Shown here one piece after another: positions 62,043 to 64,000 of a stretch of 64,000 nt of DNA (position 1 is the stretch's first letter; each line of letters opens with the position of its first letter). The notes below the pieces were generated by a model, which was not told the DNA's origin, made no database searches, and saw only the letters and a program-made list of their open reading frames with translations. The position numbers and the translations under genes are program-made. The DNA comes from Clostridia bacterium (GTDB taxonomy: Bacteria; Bacillota; Clostridia; Acetivibrionales; DSM-2933). The stretch lies in the NCBI GenBank assembly GCA_026416815.1, contig JAOAEJ010000011.1:1-64000 (forward strand), read 5' to 3'.

Positions 62043-63293
62043 TTAGTTTTTTTGATTTTGCAGCATTCTAGCAGTTTCATACCTGACTATATCTATAAGC
62101 TGTAGTACTATAGGTTGCTTAACCTGGTCAGGGGCGTGTTTCGGTAAAGCTGTGTTCGAGGCAGGGATATTAAGGGAAACGATATAAGTGCTAGGCTTGC
62201 CACTAGTGCTTGCAGGGCTTGATGTAAAGGCTACCTTATTACCCGACTGGGACCATGCAAGTTTTGAAGTAGTATACATTCCGTAAGTTAGCTGCTCATT
62301 TACTTTTTTATCCCGGCTCGTTACCCAAATGTCGCTTTTGGATTGTTCGCCGCCTGAGTAGGCAACCCATTGGCTGTCATAAGACCAGCTTAGGCCTGAG
62401 ATGGACGGGAGTTCTGCAAGCTCTTCTTTATTCTCCTCTTCGGTGTCTATTAAGTATAGCTTATTTACAGGCTTATCGTCATTAACCTTTTTTATATAGG
62501 CTAGGCTTTTACAGTCAGGTGATAGGGCGTAGTCTTTAATGTTTGAATCGATAAGTATGAATTTTTTAGCGAATAAATCCAGTATGTACAAGCTATTTTC
62601 ATCAGTGTTTTTGTTGAAGCCTATAAATATGTATTTAAGGTCGTGATCTAGGAATTTTGGTTTGCTTATGTAGCTTATGTCGGGTACGTCAATGCCTTTG
62701 AAGTTGTTTATTACAGGACTGGGGTTTTTACCTCCAAGCTTGGTCATAGAAAGCAGTTGTATCTTTGGAATAAAATTGTCTAAGGTGTTTTGGGCAATGC
62801 TGTAGTAGTTTTTTAGGTAGAAATAAGGATTTGAGAATATAACCTCGTTTTCACCCAGGAATGAGTATAGAGGAACATCGGTAAAGGTGCGGGGCATTGA
62901 CTTTCTGAGTGATGGTGCTTCGGGGAGGATGGTTCTTTGGGCCTTTTCGATGTCCACCAGATAGTTATCGTATAGGAAGTATTTCCTGTCGGGGGAGATT
63001 TCTATTTGTGGATTATCTGATGTTATTGTGGAAAATACCAGTTTTTCTTCTTTGGTTTGTGGATTGATTTTATAAAAGTTAATTTTATGTCCGTCCTTGC
63101 GGGTTATAAGGAGTTTGTCGGAGATTTCTATGAAGCTTTCTACTGTGCCGGGGCAGAGTTCGTTGAAGCTTACCATGAGGCTGTTGTTTGCAGAGCCGCC
63201 TCCGGGGATTATGTTTATTTTTTCGGTGGTGGATTTGCAGCTTGTGGTTAGGGTAAGTAGAAGTACTAGTGTCAGGGTTAGGGCTTTTTTCAC
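62043..63293 (-). CDS. Lipoprotein with TolB-like beta-propeller
   Basis: 416 aa. Lipoprotein signal MKKALTLTLVLLLTLTTSC with Cys19 as anchor. The rest has repeated PD40-type strands: PDRKYFLYDNY, SPDCKSLAYIKKV, SYDSQWVAYSGGE and SQSGNKVAFTSSP, spaced as in six-blade propellers. Probably a surface binding or scaffold protein. GTG 63293 follows AGAAAGGA. Likely co-transcribed with the DUF218 gene. The end (about 385-416) is helical. Confidence 0.8.
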   Translation of the reverse strand: MKKALTLTLVLLLTLTTSCKSTTEKINIIPGGGSANNSLMVSFNELCPGTVESFIEISDKLLITRKDGHKINFYKINPQTKEEKLVFSTITSDNPQIEISPDRKYFLYDNYLVDIEKAQRTILPEAPSLRKSMPRTFTDVPLYSFLGENEVIFSNPYFYLKNYYSIAQNTLDNFIPKIQLLSMTKLGGKNPSPVINNFKGIDVPDISYISKPKFLDHDLKYIFIGFNKNTDENSLYILDLFAKKFILIDSNIKDYALSPDCKSLAYIKKVNDDKPVNKLYLIDTEEENKEELAELPSISGLSWSYDSQWVAYSGGEQSKSDIWVTSRDKKVNEQLTYGMYTTSKLAWSQSGNKVAFTSSPASTSGKPSTYIVSLNIPASNTALPKHAPDQVKQPIVLQLIDIVRYETARMLQNQKN

Positions 63294-63440
63294 GTTTACA
63301 TTTCCTTTCTGGTTTGGGATTTGGTTTATTTTAATAGTACCCTTGGGGTGTGACTAAGTGGTTAATAGGGTGTAAATAAGTTGTAAATTCTGCGTTTATG
63401 CGGGTAGAATGTTTTTGAGTGGCTTTGGAGTCGTCTAAAG

Positions 63441-63923
63441 CGGTTTCCGAGAGGGGAACCCATCTTGCTGGGTTCCCCTCTCGGACGCTCCCCTCCACTC
63501 GCTTACCCGGGGAGGACCGGCTTCAAAGGGAATCCTGCCCTATGAAGCCTAAAACGCACGTCCTATGCGTTTTTCCCTTGAATTATTAGGGGCTTTGCGG
63601 GTCTCTTTAGTGCAGCTGCGAAGTAGCCCAATGAGGGTTACATATGGTGTATGGGTTTGGAAGCTATATTTCTGCGTTGGACAGAACCCTATGCCTCCTT
63701 ATTCCCCTCATTTAGGGAGCACCCTTGATAAAAATTGCTTTAAATGTAGCTTGGTGTACTAGTTCCTCTAAAATTTACGCCAAAGGGGGTGCAGGGCACT
63801 CCCTGCGGAATCCAATGGAATATTGGCGGGGAAGCGGGGTGTCCCCGCAACACAAATATTCTCCTTCCCTTCGAGGGAAGGAGTTAGAGGATGGGTGGCT
63901 ACCAAATAGCACAGTGTGTTGAT
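63441..63923. repeat. GC-rich palindromic element
   Basis: This ~480-bp gap is richer in G+C than its neighbours and holds at least four perfect hairpins: 63447-63462/63469-63484 (16 bp), 63791-63796/63801-63806, 63834-63839/63843-63848 and 63861-63869/63875-63883. Open frames inside it lack ribosome sites and look spurious. It resembles a dispersed repeat or structured RNA region. Between the lipoprotein gene and the kinase tail nothing else is seen. Confidence 0.6.
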
Positions 63924-64000
63924 CTATATTGGCAGCATAATGCTCACCTTTGTCCCTTTGCCTTCGGTGCTTTGTATGGTTATGGTTCCGCCGTGTTTTT
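63924..64000 (-). CDS. Histidine kinase, C-terminal end (cut by window edge)
   Basis: The last 24 codons, on the minus strand, read KHGGTITIQSTEGKGTKVSI then MLPI and stop (TAG at 63924-63926). This is the G2 box (GxGTxxxxxLP) of the HATPase_c domain of sensor histidine kinases. The rest of the gene lies beyond the right edge of the window, so the input domain is unknown. Confidence 0.8.
   Translation of the reverse strand, partial: KHGGTITIQSTEGKGTKVSIMLPI

Noticed and set aside
63565..63922. Two 65-codon open frames in the GC-rich element
   Set aside because: No ribosome sites, overlapping hairpins and no protein-like pattern; likely chance frames.

Overview
The window is AT-rich, densely coded DNA with strong AGGAGG-type ribosome binding sites, some GTG and TTG starts, rho-independent terminators, a flagellar sigma-D type promoter, Opp transport genes and clostridial-type folate and cyanophycin genes. 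This points to a motile, anaerobic, low-GC Firmicute, most likely a member of the Clostridia (perhaps the cellulolytic Clostridium cluster III / Ruminiclostridium-Acetivibrio relatives). The genus is an inference. No rRNA, tRNA, prophage, intact transposase or CRISPR array was seen.

Layout. (1) 1-20.9 kb is a flagellar filament and flagellin-glycosylation island on the + strand: flagellin; two Maf-type flagellin glycosyltransferases around a small unknown gene; a nonulosonic-acid pathway (4,6-dehydratase, NeuB-type synthase, cytidylyltransferase, PseG-like hydrolase, PseC-like aminotransferase) that also contains a methyltransferase, an ATP-grasp ligase, a deacetylase-like protein, a second aminotransferase, a DmpG-like aldolase with a large extra domain, and an epimerase. 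A sigma-D promoter then leads into flaG-fliD-fliS-flgN. (2) 20.9-28 kb holds a second fliD-like gene, an alpha/beta hydrolase, a radical SAM protein, an AraC regulator, a leuD remnant followed by intact leuB, and a DMT exporter. This block is bounded by a ~118-bp repeat in opposite orientations. (3) 28.4-34 kb is an oppBCDFA peptide importer. (4) 34-38 kb is untidy: a 43-bp tandem repeat, a lipoprotein, a chimeric subtilase fragment, a receiver/GGDEF-like protein with degenerate active sites, and a LexA-like repressor lacking expected self-cleavage residues. (5) 38-43.6 kb is a cyanophycin locus (iadA, small membrane protein, cphB, cphA). (6) 43.8-51.3 kb holds folE and folP-folB-folK, separated by an HD protein, two tandem thymidylate-kinase-like genes, an alcohol dehydrogenase, a PilZ protein and a phosphoesterase. 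(7) 51.3-64 kb holds an HxlR regulator, DUF362 ferredoxin-like and DUF2252 proteins, birA, an amidohydrolase, a disordered Arg/Glu/Asn-rich protein, coaX, malic enzyme, a secreted two-domain CBM21-like protein, a DUF218 protein, a TolB-like lipoprotein, a GC-rich palindromic element and the C-terminus of a histidine kinase cut by the window edge.

The most promising candidates for something undescribed are the flagellin sugar pathway, which lacks a visible PseH-type acetyltransferase but carries aldolase, ATP-grasp, methyltransferase and extra aminotransferase genes that could make and attach an unusual acyl group; the LexA-like protein; the HD/double-kinase trio; and at least three families of small palindromic repeats scattered between genes.
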